Positions 1-7,834 of a stretch of 18,168 bases of DNA are shown here, piece by piece (within the stretch, counting starts at the first letter, position 1; each line of letters starts with the position of its first letter). A program made the translations under genes and the position numbers. Origin of the DNA: an uncultured Bacteroidota bacterium. Its GTDB lineage: Bacteria; Bacteroidota; Bacteroidia; Chitinophagales; Chitinophagaceae. The notes below the pieces were generated by a model. That model saw nothing but the letters and a program-made list of their open reading frames with translations. It was not told the origin of the DNA and searched no databases. The stretch covers positions 1 through 18,168 of the forward strand of contig CAMLGR010000100.1 of assembly GCA_946479615.1 (NCBI GenBank), in the 5' to 3' direction.

Positions 1-2
1 TC

Positions 3-605
3 GATACTTATCACCCGGATAAATCCATTCTTTCATCCGTTATTGAACATAACCCCGGGATGGAACAGGTGCTGGCGGCCCATACAAAATTTCACAAGCT
101 AAGTCATCTTACAAAAGTGTCATTTACTACTCCGGTCGGTAAACCCGAAACAATAGGCGCCGACAGGCTGGCGCTTACAGCCGCTGCCGTTCATTTCTAT
201 CCTGGAAAAAATAACCTGGTCGTTGCTTTAGGCAGTTGTATCACCTACAACATGATCAATAAATACCACGAATTTGTAGGAGGCGGCATCTCCCCGGGCA
301 TGGAAATGCGGCTCAAATCCCTGCATCATTATACAGCCAAACTTCCCCTCGTAAAAGCAGACAGCAATGTGCCGCTGATGGGATATGATACCAACACCAA
401 TATCCTCAGCGGAGTGGTGCTTGGAATGGCGAAAGAGATCGATGGATTCATAGAGGCATACGAGGAAAAATATGGGAACTTTAACGTCCTTTTAACCGGG
501 GGTGATTTAGTGCATTTGGCTTCACACCTTAAAAAGAAGATATTTGCAGACCCTGATTTAATTTTTAAAGGTCTTTATGCCATTAGTGAAGTCAATAACT
601 GCTAA
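3..605 (+). CDS. coaX: Type III pantothenate kinase, 5' end missing
   Basis: This enzyme phosphorylates pantothenate with ATP in the cytoplasm, the first step of coenzyme A synthesis. The reading frame is open to the left edge, so the N-terminal ATP-binding segment lies outside the window; an internal ATG at 60 is not the true start. Visible family blocks are the pantothenate-binding stretch TPVGKPETIGADR, whose Asp is the expected catalytic base, and the GGGISPGMEMR block followed by LHHYTAKLPLV. The second phosphate-loop block, usually D-x-G-T, reads ALGSCITYN here, so the acidic residue and the Thr are replaced. The last 29 bp overlap the next gene, which suggests translational coupling in an operon with the outer-membrane protein and lptC. 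The family call is firm; activity despite the altered loop is inferred. Confidence 0.88.
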   Translation, partial: DTYHPDKSILSSVIEHNPGMEQVLAAHTKFHKLSHLTKVSFTTPVGKPETIGADRLALTAAAVHFYPGKNNLVVALGSCITYNMINKYHEFVGGGISPGMEMRLKSLHHYTAKLPLVKADSNVPLMGYDTNTNILSGVVLGMAKEIDGFIEAYEEKYGNFNVLLTGGDLVHLASHLKKKIFADPDLIFKGLYAISEVNNC

Positions 606-1992
606 GAAAATCAATGTGTTAGGCGTTTTTCGGCTTTCGTTTAGCGTTTTACTATTTGCTCTTTATCTTCCTGTTTCTGCACAGGATAATTCACCTTATA
701 CCCGTTATGGACTGGGAGATGTGGTGCCCTCCACCAATATTCTTGGCCGCGGTATGGGAGGCCTTTCAGCTGCTTATAACGACATTCTTTCCATCAATTA
801 TAACAACCCAGCTTCTTACGGTTCGTTTCAAACAGTAAAAGAGCCTACTGCAAAAAAAATATTATACGGAAGGGCGATGCTCGATGTAGGAATGAACTTT
901 GAAAGCCGCACACTGATCGAACCTGGTACTGTTGGAAAATTCACCGCCAGCAATGCATTGTTCTCTCATGTGCAGGTCGCTGTTCCTTTAAAACCCAACT
1001 GGGGATTGAGCTTTGGATTGCGGCCTGTAACAAGGATCAGCTATAAGATCGTCAGCCATGAAAAACTGGTAGATCCTAATACCGGTCAGCCGATCGATAC
1101 AGCAGAAACAACCTATAACGGTGATGGCGGACTTTACCTGGCTTCAATAGGAACAGGATATAAATTCAATATAAGTGCCAGCAGTACGATCGCGTTAGGG
1201 ATCAATGGCGGTTACCTCTTTGGTAAAAAAGATATCAGTACCCGCAGAAGTATTTCCAACGACAGCCTGACTTATAACAGCGGCAACTTCCAGACAAGTA
1301 CTACCTATGGCAATTTATATGTGAATGCCGGTATACAGTTTCAAACCAAACTGAACGAAGATCTTTATTTCTCTCTGGGCGCTTATGGTAACCTGAAACA
1401 AAACCTGAACGCTTCACAGGATATCGTGCGCGAGACCTATTATTTCGATGAATCATTGGGTAATGTGCGCCAGGATAGTGTGTCTGAACAAAGAAACATC
1501 AAGGGTAAAGTTATATACCCTTCTTCCTATACAGTTGGTTTTGCTGTTGAAAAATTACTGGATATCACCCAAAAGAAAGCAGGCTGGATGTTTGGTGTTG
1601 ATTATTCGAAGACAAATTGGGATGAATACCGTTTCTATGGACAGGCCGATCCTACCGTACAAAGCAAGTGGGAAATCAGGGCAGGCGGTCAGTTAAGACC
1701 TGTTCCTAAAAATAATTACTTCAGCAATGCGGCTTACCGCGCCGGTTTGTTTATCGGCCAGGATTATATCAGGGTAGGAAACAAACTGCCTTTATTCGGT
1801 GCTACAGTAGGCATGGGATTGCCGCTGAGAAACTATAACCGGTTAAGTCCTGGTGAAGCCAAAGTCATTAACCTAGCTTTAGAATTTATTAAAAGAGGAA
1901 ATAATGATAATTTGCTGAAGGAAAATCTTTTCAGGATCTCTGTCGGCTTCTCCCTGAGTGATTTCTGGTTTGCAAAAAAGAAATATGAGTAA
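577..1992 (+). CDS. Outer-membrane beta-barrel protein, uncharacterised
   Basis: The 471-residue product begins with a basic stretch and a hydrophobic segment ending in LYLPVSAQ, a signal peptide with cleavage expected after SAQ. The mature part starts with NSPYTRYGLGD and GRGMGGLSAAYND, followed by INYNNPASYGSF. This opening is typical of a Bacteroidota outer-membrane barrel group resembling PorV/FadL-like proteins. The rest alternates aromatic and polar residues as expected for strands and ends close to the C-terminus with a Phe-rich strand (ISVGFSLSDFWF). ATG 577 lies inside coaX; it is preferred because it gives a complete signal peptide, although GTG at 586 is possible. It overlaps lptC by 8 bp. 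Its substrate is unknown. Placement before lptC fits an envelope role but does not prove a part in lipopolysaccharide export. Confidence 0.75.
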   Translation: MPLVKSITAKKINVLGVFRLSFSVLLFALYLPVSAQDNSPYTRYGLGDVVPSTNILGRGMGGLSAAYNDILSINYNNPASYGSFQTVKEPTAKKILYGRAMLDVGMNFESRTLIEPGTVGKFTASNALFSHVQVAVPLKPNWGLSFGLRPVTRISYKIVSHEKLVDPNTGQPIDTAETTYNGDGGLYLASIGTGYKFNISASSTIALGINGGYLFGKKDISTRRSISNDSLTYNSGNFQTSTTYGNLYVNAGIQFQTKLNEDLYFSLGAYGNLKQNLNASQDIVRETYYFDESLGNVRQDSVSEQRNIKGKVIYPSSYTVGFAVEKLLDITQKKAGWMFGVDYSKTNWDEYRFYGQADPTVQSKWEIRAGGQLRPVPKNNYFSNAAYRAGLFIGQDYIRVGNKLPLFGATVGMGLPLRNYNRLSPGEAKVINLALEFIKRGNNDNLLKENLFRISVGFSLSDFWFAKKKYE

Positions 1993-2569
1993 GACATTTT
2001 TTATATCCCCTATCTTTTTTTACGCAGCAGCTTTGTTTATAAGCTGCTGTTTTGTTTGCGGGTGTGAAAATGATCAGAAAGAGATCGACGCACTGATAAA
2101 AAATGAGAAGACGGTAGAAGAGATCATCGATGTGCAAAGTTATCTCAGCCAGGAAGGAAAGGTAAAAGCAAAACTGGTTGCGCCGATCATGTACCGTGTA
2201 ACGGCAGATACTAACTATGTAGAATTTCCCCGCTCCTTGCATGTCGATTTTTATAATGACAGTCTACAACGGGAAAGCTGGCTGGATGCCCGCTATGCGC
2301 GTTATTTTGAGAACTATGACAAAGTATACCTGCAGGACAGCGTGGTCGTGATCAGCCTTAAGGGCGATACATTACGTTGCCGTAATCTTTGGTGGGATCA
2401 GAATAAAGCCTTGTTTTATACAGACAGTATTGCCACTTATAAATCTCCGGGCAATGACATTACAGGCGGCCGTGGCATGGAAGCCACCCAGGACTTCAAA
2501 AGCGTAACCTTCCGCTACCCGCTGGGCGTGGTGAAAATAGCAGCCAGCGGCTTTGCAGAGCAGCCATAG
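1985..2569 (+). CDS. lptC: LptC-like LPS export lipoprotein
   Basis: LptC-family proteins bridge the inner-membrane LptBFG transporter and the periplasmic LptA bridge, passing lipopolysaccharide to the outer membrane. The product has 194 residues. Its hydrophobic N-terminus ends in FVCGC, a lipobox-like site, so it is probably a lipoprotein rather than having the single transmembrane anchor of E. coli LptC. The body is beta-rich with the pattern GKVKAKLVAPIMYRV, then YVEFPRSLHVDFY, then LRCRNLWWDQNKALFYTD and a GxGMEATQDF segment, as in LptC/OstA jelly-roll repeats. The start at 1985 overlaps the previous stop by 8 bp. An ATG 27 bp upstream would put a charged stretch before the signal peptide and is less likely. 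It is the last gene of the coaX cluster. Confidence 0.82.
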   Translation: MSKTFFISPIFFYAAALFISCCFVCGCENDQKEIDALIKNEKTVEEIIDVQSYLSQEGKVKAKLVAPIMYRVTADTNYVEFPRSLHVDFYNDSLQRESWLDARYARYFENYDKVYLQDSVVVISLKGDTLRCRNLWWDQNKALFYTDSIATYKSPGNDITGGRGMEATQDFKSVTFRYPLGVVKIAASGFAEQP

Positions 2570-2824
2570 GGTGAGTAGTGAGTGGCGAGTAAGAAGTGAA
2601 TAGCGAATCATCAATAGCAAATGCTGTGTTGGTTTGAATTGTGCCAGGAGAGGAGATAGTGTTAGGTGCTAAGTTACACGGAGTGATATAAATCTAACAT
2701 CAATAACCAGTCTTTATCAGTATATCACTTCATACATTCTTCCCCTTGAACATTGAATATTCTCTAAGACAAAAGAATATTATTTCCTACTTGCCACTCA
2801 CCATTACCTATTCCCCCACTCACC
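2570..2824. repeat. Long-range inverted repeat with 7-bp word structure
   Basis: Starting directly after the lptC stop, the left side runs as imperfect 7-bp words (GTGAGTA, GTGAGTG, GCGAGTA, AGAAGTG, AATAGCG). Its 2578-2595 segment pairs with 2784-2801 at 16 of 18 positions, and an outer 7-bp pair joins 2570-2576 to 2818-2824. The roughly 190-nt interior has two smaller dyads: 2682-2690 with 2721-2729, and 2756-2763 with 2774-2781. No ORF in it looks real. Confidence 0.7.
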
Positions 2825-2830
2825 AAATGA

Positions 2831-2867
2831 AATCAATCCCGTCTTATTCAGCACGGGATTGATTTTT
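2831..2867 (+). terminator. Rho-independent terminator-like hairpin
   Basis: A perfect 12-bp stem (2831-2842 with 2853-2864) with a 10-nt loop runs into a short T tract to 2867. It is 262 bp after lptC, so it would end that transcript only after reading through the inverted repeat, or it insulates the downstream dehydrogenase gene. Bases 2868-3153 between it and the next gene show no supported gene. Confidence 0.7.
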
Positions 2868-3153
2868 GTTGAGGGCGAACCACGGTGTTTTTCTGGTTAG
2901 AGGTTAGCTGTCTCAAAGGTTCTTCGAAAGGATATTATTGGATTAAAACGGGACACTTGGAAATTAAGAGGTTGATCAGTCGTTGGGATCAATCAACTTC
3001 CGGATCAAATGTAATAGCTGTTTTTAATCTGCGCCAGAGGATGTTTCGCCAATTCCGGACGTACAAAAATTACTGCGGTGCCCGTATATGTACGCAGGAA
3101 ATAACTGCCCGCAAAGTTCCTTTTCATACCTTCAGTCTATAAAACTTTTCGCT

Positions 3154-3975
3154 ATGTCGTTGAAAAACAAAACTATCCTCATTACAGGTGCAAGCCGCGG
3201 TATCGGTAAAGCCATTGCCCTGAAGCTGGCAGCCGATGGAGCTAATATTATTATTGCCGCTAAATCGATTGAAGAGAATGCCAAACTCGGGGGAACCATC
3301 TTTGCAACGGCAGAAGAAGTACAGCAGGCCGGGGGGCAGGCACTCGCTGTGCAATGCGATATCCGTTTCGAAGATCAGATCGCCGGGGTCGTCAATGCAG
3401 CAGTAGAAAAATTCGGAGGTATAGATATCCTCGTCAATAATGCATCCGCAATTTCATTAACATCTACCGAACAAACAGAACCCAAACGTTACGACCTGAT
3501 GTATGATATAAATGTGCGCGGCACCTTCATGGTCACGCGCGCCTGCATCCCTCATTTGAAAAAAACACCGAACCCGCATATACTTACTTTATCACCACCG
3601 GTAAATCTTCACCCGAAATGGTTTGGCAATCATGTTGCCTATACCATGACGAAATACAATATGAGTATGATGGCGATCGGTTGGGCCACCGAATTTAAAA
3701 AATTCAATATCGCATCGAATGCACTCTGGCCACGCACTACGATCGATACAGCAGCCGTGAGAAATTTACTGGGCGGAGAAACCCTGGCTAAAATGAGCCG
3801 TACACCAGCTATACTGGCCGATGCAGCGTATGCTATTTTCAATAAACCTTCGGCGGAATGCACCGGCAATTGTTTTATCGATGAAAATGTACTGGCGAAA
3901 GAAGGGATCACTGATCTTGAAAAATATTCGGTCGTGCCCGGCGCTAAATTATATACCGATCTTTTTGTAGAATAA
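3154..3975 (+). CDS. Short-chain dehydrogenase/reductase, HSDL2-like
   Basis: This is an NAD(P)-dependent oxidoreductase of the classical SDR fold, 273 residues. The cofactor loop TGASRGIG is at residues 11-18, NNAS at 95-98, the catalytic Ser at about 147 (LTLSPPVN) and YTMTK at 163-167, so the active site is complete. ILVNNASAISLT, the LSPP block and the C-terminal WPRTTIDTAAVRNLLGG match the group related to human hydroxysteroid dehydrogenase-like 2. The SCP2 sterol-carrier domain of the human protein is absent. The frame is open upstream to 3088, but the ATG at 3154 places MSLKNKTILITG exactly where SDR domains begin. The gene stands alone and converges on lysS. The substrate cannot be told from the sequence; fatty-acyl or steroid-like compounds are only an analogy. 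Confidence 0.87.
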   Translation: MSLKNKTILITGASRGIGKAIALKLAADGANIIIAAKSIEENAKLGGTIFATAEEVQQAGGQALAVQCDIRFEDQIAGVVNAAVEKFGGIDILVNNASAISLTSTEQTEPKRYDLMYDINVRGTFMVTRACIPHLKKTPNPHILTLSPPVNLHPKWFGNHVAYTMTKYNMSMMAIGWATEFKKFNIASNALWPRTTIDTAAVRNLLGGETLAKMSRTPAILADAAYAIFNKPSAECTGNCFIDENVLAKEGITDLEKYSVVPGAKLYTDLFVE

Positions 3976-3979
3976 ATGA

Positions 3980-4003
3980 AACATCCCGCACAGGCGGGAT
4001 GTT
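3980..4003. terminator. Hairpin between convergent genes
   Basis: A perfect 10-bp GC-containing stem (3980-3989 with 3994-4003) and a 4-nt loop lie 5 bp after the dehydrogenase stop. There is no strong T tract on the plus strand; on the minus strand the stem is followed by TTCATTTATT. It could act in both directions. A weaker 6-bp dyad at 4026-4031 with 4040-4045 lies nearer the lysS end. Confidence 0.6.
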
Positions 4004-4094
4004 CTATAAATAACCTTAACCATTAACAGTAGGATCTCTTACTGTAATTTACAATAATTTATCCAAAATATAACGGGGGACAAACCAGGCGATC

Positions 4095-5618
4095 TTACTC
4101 CGGTCTTTGCTCAGGGCGCATCTGCGGGAAGAATAACACATCCTGTATGGAAGATTGCCCCGTCAGCAGCATACACAACCTGTCGATACCAATACCGATA
4201 CCGGAGGCAGGCGGCATGCCATATTCCAATGCGCGCAGAAAATCATGATCGATGAACATCGCTTCATCATCGCCTTTTTCCAGCAATCTTACCTGCTCTT
4301 CAAAACGCTCACGCTGATCGAGCGGATCGTTTAACTCGGAATAGGCATTAGCTATCTCCTTACCATTGATGATCAATTCAAATCTTTCCACCAATCCCTG
4401 TTTATCACGGTGCTTCTTGGTAAGCGGGCTCATCTCTACCGGGTAATCCGTGATAAAAGTAGGTTGCACATAATGATGTTCGGATGTATTGCCAAAGATC
4501 TCGTCGATCAGTTTGCCCTTGCCCATTGTTTTATCCGTTTCAATGCGCAATTGTTTACAAACGGAACGGAGCTGTTCTTCATTCATGCGGCTTACATCGA
4601 TGCCTGTATTCTCTTTTATCGCATCGAAAATGCTGATGCGTTTGAAAGGAGCTTTTAAAGAAATGTCTTTGTCTCCCATTTTAATATCGGTACTTCCGCA
4701 CACATCGATCGCTGCTTTTTCCAATAACTGCTCCGTGGTTTCCATCATCCATAAATAATCTTTATACGCCACGTAAAATTCAAGAATGGTAAACTCGGGA
4801 TTGTGAGTGCGGTCCATTCCTTCGTTACGGAAATTGCGGCTGAACTCATACACCCATTCAAAACCACCTACCAGTAATCTTTTAAGGTATAATTCATTGG
4901 CAATACGCAGGTAAAAAGGAACATCCAGCGCATTGTGATGAGTAATGAAAGGACGTGCCAGCGCACCACCTGGTATACTTTGCAAGACCGGTGTGTCCAC
5001 TTCAAGACCGCCTTGTTTATTCAGGAACTCACGGATGGAATTGATCATCTTTGTTCTTTTCAGGAACGTTTCTTTTACCACAGGGTTGATGATCAGGTCG
5101 GCATAACGCTGGCGGTACCGGAACTCAGGATCGGTCACTGCATCGAATGTTTGTCCCTCTGCTTCTTTTACAATCGGCAGCGGACGCAAAGATTTGCTCA
5201 GGAGTGTTAACTCTTTTACATGGATAGACGTTTCACCGGTCTTGGTAATAAACGCATATCCCTTTACACCAATGATATCACCGATATCGATCAGTTTTTT
5301 CCAGACGATATCATACAGCGATTTGTCTTCGCCGGGACAAATATCATCCCTGCGTATATAAAGTTGTACACGACCCGCACCATCCTGGATCACTGCGAAA
5401 TTGGCCTTGCCCATATCCCGTACGCTCATGATCCTTCCGGCTACGCATACATTGCTGAATTCTTCCTTTCTTTCTTCTGTATAATTTTCCTTGATATAAA
5501 CAGAATTGCTGTTGACAGGATACAGGGGAGCCGGGTAGGGCTCGATGCCCATCATAATCAGTTCGGCCAGTTTCTCGCGACGCAGTTGCTCCTGCTCAGA
5601 TAAATGTTGTGTACTCAT
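4095..5618 (-). CDS. lysS: Lysyl-tRNA synthetase, class II
   Basis: Charges tRNA-Lys with lysine in the cytoplasm. The 507-residue length is normal for the bacterial class II enzyme. After a short helical N-terminus, an anticodon-binding OB-fold spans about residues 57-145 ([22 protein letters not shown]). The catalytic core follows: [16 protein letters not shown] and the motif 1 Pro-containing VDTPVLQ near 207; motif 2 with [21 protein letters not shown] at about 257-277; and motif 3 [15 protein letters not shown] from about 473. A perfect -7 box lies 18-25 bp upstream of the ATG, which supports this start. It is a single-gene unit that converges on the dehydrogenase and diverges from the DUF4197 gene. 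Nothing is missing. Confidence 0.97.
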   Translation of the reverse strand: MSTQHLSEQEQLRREKLAELIMMGIEPYPAPLYPVNSNSVYIKENYTEERKEEFSNVCVAGRIMSVRDMGKANFAVIQDGAGRVQLYIRRDDICPGEDKSLYDIVWKKLIDIGDIIGVKGYAFITKTGETSIHVKELTLLSKSLRPLPIVKEAEGQTFDAVTDPEFRYRQRYADLIINPVVKETFLKRTKMINSIREFLNKQGGLEVDTPVLQSIPGGALARPFITHHNALDVPFYLRIANELYLKRLLVGGFEWVYEFSRNFRNEGMDRTHNPEFTILEFYVAYKDYLWMMETTEQLLEKAAIDVCGSTDIKMGDKDISLKAPFKRISIFDAIKENTGIDVSRMNEEQLRSVCKQLRIETDKTMGKGKLIDEIFGNTSEHHYVQPTFITDYPVEMSPLTKKHRDKQGLVERFELIINGKEIANAYSELNDPLDQRERFEEQVRLLEKGDDEAMFIDHDFLRALEYGMPPASGIGIGIDRLCMLLTGQSSIQDVLFFPQMRPEQRPE

Positions 5619-5635
5619 TGTTGCTTTAAAAGTCG

Positions 5636-5643
5636 CAAAGGTA
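5636..5643 (-). promoter_or_regulatory. -7 element of the lysS promoter
   Basis: Read on the minus strand this is TACCTTTG, an exact match to the Bacteroidota consensus TAnnTTTG, followed by CG. It ends 17 bp before the lysS ATG and predicts a leader of only about 10-13 nt. No clear TTG -33 box is seen at the right spacing. Confidence 0.6.
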
Positions 5644-5679
5644 CTGGTTTAGGGCGTTTGATGGGTTAAGAGGTTTGAG

Positions 5680-5745
5680 GGTTTAAAGGTTTAAGGGGTT
5701 TAAACGTTTATGGCGCCTGTCCCTTGCCCCTTAAACCCTTAAACC
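5680..5745. repeat. Inverted repeat of GGTTTAA words in a divergent gap
   Basis: The arms 5680-5698 and 5727-5745 match at 18 of 19 positions around a 28-nt loop. The left side repeats GGTTTRA-type words every 8-9 bp from about 5671. It lies between the divergent lysS and DUF4197 starts, upstream of both promoters, so it cannot be a terminator of either gene. Confidence 0.75.
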
Positions 5746-5810
5746 GTCATAGTACTTTCTGCCAAAACCGCGTGAAAATCCCTAAAGTATCGTCAAACTT
5801 GCAACGTTTA

Positions 5811-5840
5811 TTGCATTATTGCCTTCTGACTGGTATTTTG
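5811..5840 (+). promoter_or_regulatory. Candidate promoter of the DUF4197 gene
   Basis: TTG at 5811-5813, a 20-bp spacer and TATTTTG at 5834-5840 resemble the Bacteroidota TTG-N17-23-TAnnTTTG promoter with one base missing in the -7 box. The ATG is 33 bp further on. Confidence 0.45.
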
Positions 5841-5873
5841 TATGATATTTAAAACCCCTTGATAATTACGTAT

Positions 5874-6596
5874 ATGAAAACCTATTTTTTAGCAATTGCC
5901 CTTTCTTTAGCGCTTGTACCTGCTACACAGGCCCAGATCAAACTTCCCGGGATCCTTTCCAAAAAAACAGCCGGGACCAACGGTAATGTTACCGAAAATG
6001 AAGCCGGGCAAGGTATCAAGGAAGCCCTTACCAAAGGCGTGACCAATGCAGTTCTCAACCTCAATAAAACAGATGGTTTCTTTGGTAGCGATATTTACAA
6101 AGTATTGCTGCCGCCCGATGCCAAGAAGATCGAAACCACCCTGCGGAATGCCGGTATGGGTGCGCAGGTAGACAAAGCCATTCTCGCGATCAACCGTGGC
6201 GCAGAAGATGCAGTGGCGTATGCGAAACCGATCTTTGTGGATGCGATCAAGGAAATGACGATCACCGATGCATTGAACCTGCTCAGTGGCGGCAAGGATG
6301 CGGCTACACAATACTTCAAACAAAAAACAACGGAAAAATTAGTGGCGGCATTTACGCCATCTGTAAAAACATCACTGGATAATGTAGGCGCTACAAAATA
6401 TTATGGTGATATCGTAAACACCTACAACAAACTTCCTACGACCTTTAAAAAAGTAAATCCTGATCTGCCTTCTTATGTGGTTGGCAAAACTGTCGATGCC
6501 TTGTTCGACCAGGTAGCAAAGGAAGAAGCCGATATCAGGGCCAATCCGCTGGCGAGAACGAGTGATATTCTGAAGAAAGTGTTTGGAAGCAAATAA
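5874..6596 (+). CDS. Secreted DUF4197 protein
   Basis: A 240-residue protein with a signal peptide (hydrophobic run to PATQAQ, cleavage expected after AQA), so the mature part is periplasmic or surface-facing. The mature chain is predicted mostly helical and matches DUF4197 throughout: GIKEALTKGVTNAV, then the FFGSDIYKVLLPPDAKKIETTLRN region near residues 70-90, INRGAEDA, TITDALNLLSGGKDAATQYF, and a C-terminal helix with VGKTVDALFDQVAKEEADIR. These blocks identify the family well, but its biochemical role is not known. TTG at 5859 keeps the frame open, but ATG 5874 starts exactly at the signal peptide. It is a single-gene unit whose 3' end meets the flavin reductase gene across a perfect 37-bp hairpin. 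Confidence 0.9.
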   Translation: MKTYFLAIALSLALVPATQAQIKLPGILSKKTAGTNGNVTENEAGQGIKEALTKGVTNAVLNLNKTDGFFGSDIYKVLLPPDAKKIETTLRNAGMGAQVDKAILAINRGAEDAVAYAKPIFVDAIKEMTITDALNLLSGGKDAATQYFKQKTTEKLVAAFTPSVKTSLDNVGATKYYGDIVNTYNKLPTTFKKVNPDLPSYVVGKTVDALFDQVAKEEADIRANPLARTSDILKKVFGSK

Positions 6597-6597
6597 G

Positions 6598-6693
6598 AAT
6601 AAGAAATAAGGAACAAAAAATAAGGAATGAGAAAATGAACAGTCTTAGTACTTCACTTTCTCATTCCTTATTTTTTGTTCCTTATTTCTTATT
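6598..6693. repeat. Perfect 37-bp inverted repeat filling a convergent gap
   Basis: Arms 6598-6634 and 6657-6693 are exact reverse complements (37 of 37) around a 22-nt loop. The element begins 1 bp after the DUF4197 stop and ends 1 bp before the last codon of the opposing gene, so it occupies the entire gap. The arm is AT-rich and purine-rich, built of AATAAGGA-like words every 7-8 bp. It could end both transcripts or form a long RNA duplex. Confidence 0.9.
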
Positions 6694-6694
6694 A

Positions 6695-7576
6695 TCAATT
6701 TCCCGTCAGCAACACCTGCCACGCTTCATTCACCTTTCCTTTATCAAGTAATTGTTTGGCGTAACTGTGAAGTTCCTTCTCCATTTCGGCAGGACTGATA
6801 CTATAATATTGAATGATCTGTTTCAGGTGACTATCATCGAAGGAAGTATCTACCAGAGGCATTTCGTGCACATTAGCTAACTGGCCCAGGTTATTGGCCG
6901 TTAAAATATTACTCCTGCGGATAGCAAGCGGTAACGTATCAATACCGATACCCAGTTTTACATTGGGTTTTTCTACTTCAAAAAGATTGGTCTCATCAAC
7001 CTTGCAATACCAGTTGGCCCCCAGCCTGGCGATATGATGAATTTTGCGCTGATCCGGTTTATTATTTTCATCGAGCAGGCTTTCATCGATATGAAGACAG
7101 AGCACTTCACAGATGACGAGGTTGCCGGCGCCTCCTTCAATACCCAATGGTTTTATTTCAATCACCCTGCATTCCATTTTGGCCTTGCTTTCTTTTACCA
7201 TCGGTGGTTGTACAAGGGTGGCTGGTTGCGGGGTAAATCCTGCTTTGATAAATTCGTTCGTGTCTTTGGGGTATTCGCAACTGGCAAGTGATACCTGGTG
7301 CACCATGTCATAGGTAACCATATTGATCACTACTTCCGGTATTTCCGAAATATTTTCCAGCGTATGCTTACTGCTGTTATCGCGTACACGACGTGAAGGA
7401 GAAAAAATAACAATAGGCGGTTTGGAAGAGAACAGGTTAAAAAAACTAAAGGGACTAAGGTTGATATTACCTGCTTTATCGATCGTGGAAGCAAAGCAAA
7501 CCGGCCGTGGCGCTACTATGTGTTGCAGATAATATTGTCTTTCGGCCGTGGTAAAAGAGTTCAGATCAAAGGTCAT
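6695..7576 (-). CDS. Flavin reductase-like FMN-binding protein
   Basis: A 293-residue cytoplasmic protein of the flavin reductase-like, split-barrel FMN-binding family. Its N-terminal two thirds show the family pattern: QHIVAPRPVCFASTIDKAGNINLSPFSFF near residues 18-46, then KPPIVIFSPSRR, a DTxEFxKAG-like segment (DTNEFIKAGF), and MECRVIEIKPLG before a cis-strand with VLCLHIDE. About 90 further residues at the C-terminus are mostly helical and of unknown role. The frame stays open upstream to 7717, but those codons run through an inverted repeat; MTFDLNSFTTAERQYY is the natural domain start. Family members reduce flavins with NAD(P)H or bind FMN for other reactions. No partner oxygenase gene is adjacent, so the substrate is unknown. 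Confidence 0.85.
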   Translation of the reverse strand: MTFDLNSFTTAERQYYLQHIVAPRPVCFASTIDKAGNINLSPFSFFNLFSSKPPIVIFSPSRRVRDNSSKHTLENISEIPEVVINMVTYDMVHQVSLASCEYPKDTNEFIKAGFTPQPATLVQPPMVKESKAKMECRVIEIKPLGIEGGAGNLVICEVLCLHIDESLLDENNKPDQRKIHHIARLGANWYCKVDETNLFEVEKPNVKLGIGIDTLPLAIRRSNILTANNLGQLANVHEMPLVDTSFDDSHLKQIIQYYSISPAEMEKELHSYAKQLLDKGKVNEAWQVLLTGN

Positions 7577-7635
7577 GGTAAGGAGTGATTGGCGGCAAAT
7601 ATCTGGAATTGTTTTAATTGCACACGGGAGACCGT

Positions 7636-7702
7636 AGAGATAAGGAAGACCGCAGACAATTGTCCGGCTGTATGGATTTACTCTGCGGTTCTCTGTATCT
7701 CT
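7636..7702. repeat. Imperfect inverted repeat of CAGAGA-type words
   Basis: Segment 7636-7656 pairs with 7682-7702, sharing AGAGATA and ACCGCAGA with small gaps between, around a 25-nt loop. Read on the minus strand the right side is a run of CACAGAG, ACAGAG and CGCAGAG words spaced 8-10 bp. It lies in the divergent gap between the flavin reductase-like and DUF2807 genes. Confidence 0.6.
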
Positions 7703-7772
7703 GTGGCCATCTTCCATTCAACCTCGGATTTTCACCCTCCATCAAGAATAATAACCAAAGAATAAGAGAAAT

Positions 7773-7802
7773 ACGAATATATTCGTTGTACGAAAAGATT
7801 CG
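7773..7802. promoter_or_regulatory. Two adjacent operator-like dyads
   Basis: A perfect 14-bp palindrome (ACGAATATATTCGT, 7773-7786) is followed by a second dyad, CGAA-AAGA-TTCG (7791-7802). Both fit CGAA-N4-TTCG and their centres are 17 bp apart. They sit 33-62 bp before the DUF2807 ATG, where a transcription factor would act. This is inferred from symmetry and position only. Confidence 0.45.
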
Positions 7803-7834
7803 GACATCAATTTATAAAACCTAAAATCATCAGA

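Noticed and set aside
2570..2620. Possible CRISPR or tandem-repeat array from the 7-bp words
   Set aside because: There are no 24-40-bp repeats with spacers and no cas genes; the words are short and degenerate and form an inverted repeat.
2885..3142. An 85-codon plus-strand frame before the dehydrogenase gene
   Set aside because: The composition is not protein-like, no motif is seen, and it runs into the leader of the next gene; treated as chance.
5220..5603. A 127-codon frame antisense to lysS
   Set aside because: It is a shadow of the OB-fold region of lysS.
6598..6693. Possible insertion sequence or MITE ends
   Set aside because: There is no transposase, no room for target duplications, and no shared end sequence with most other elements.
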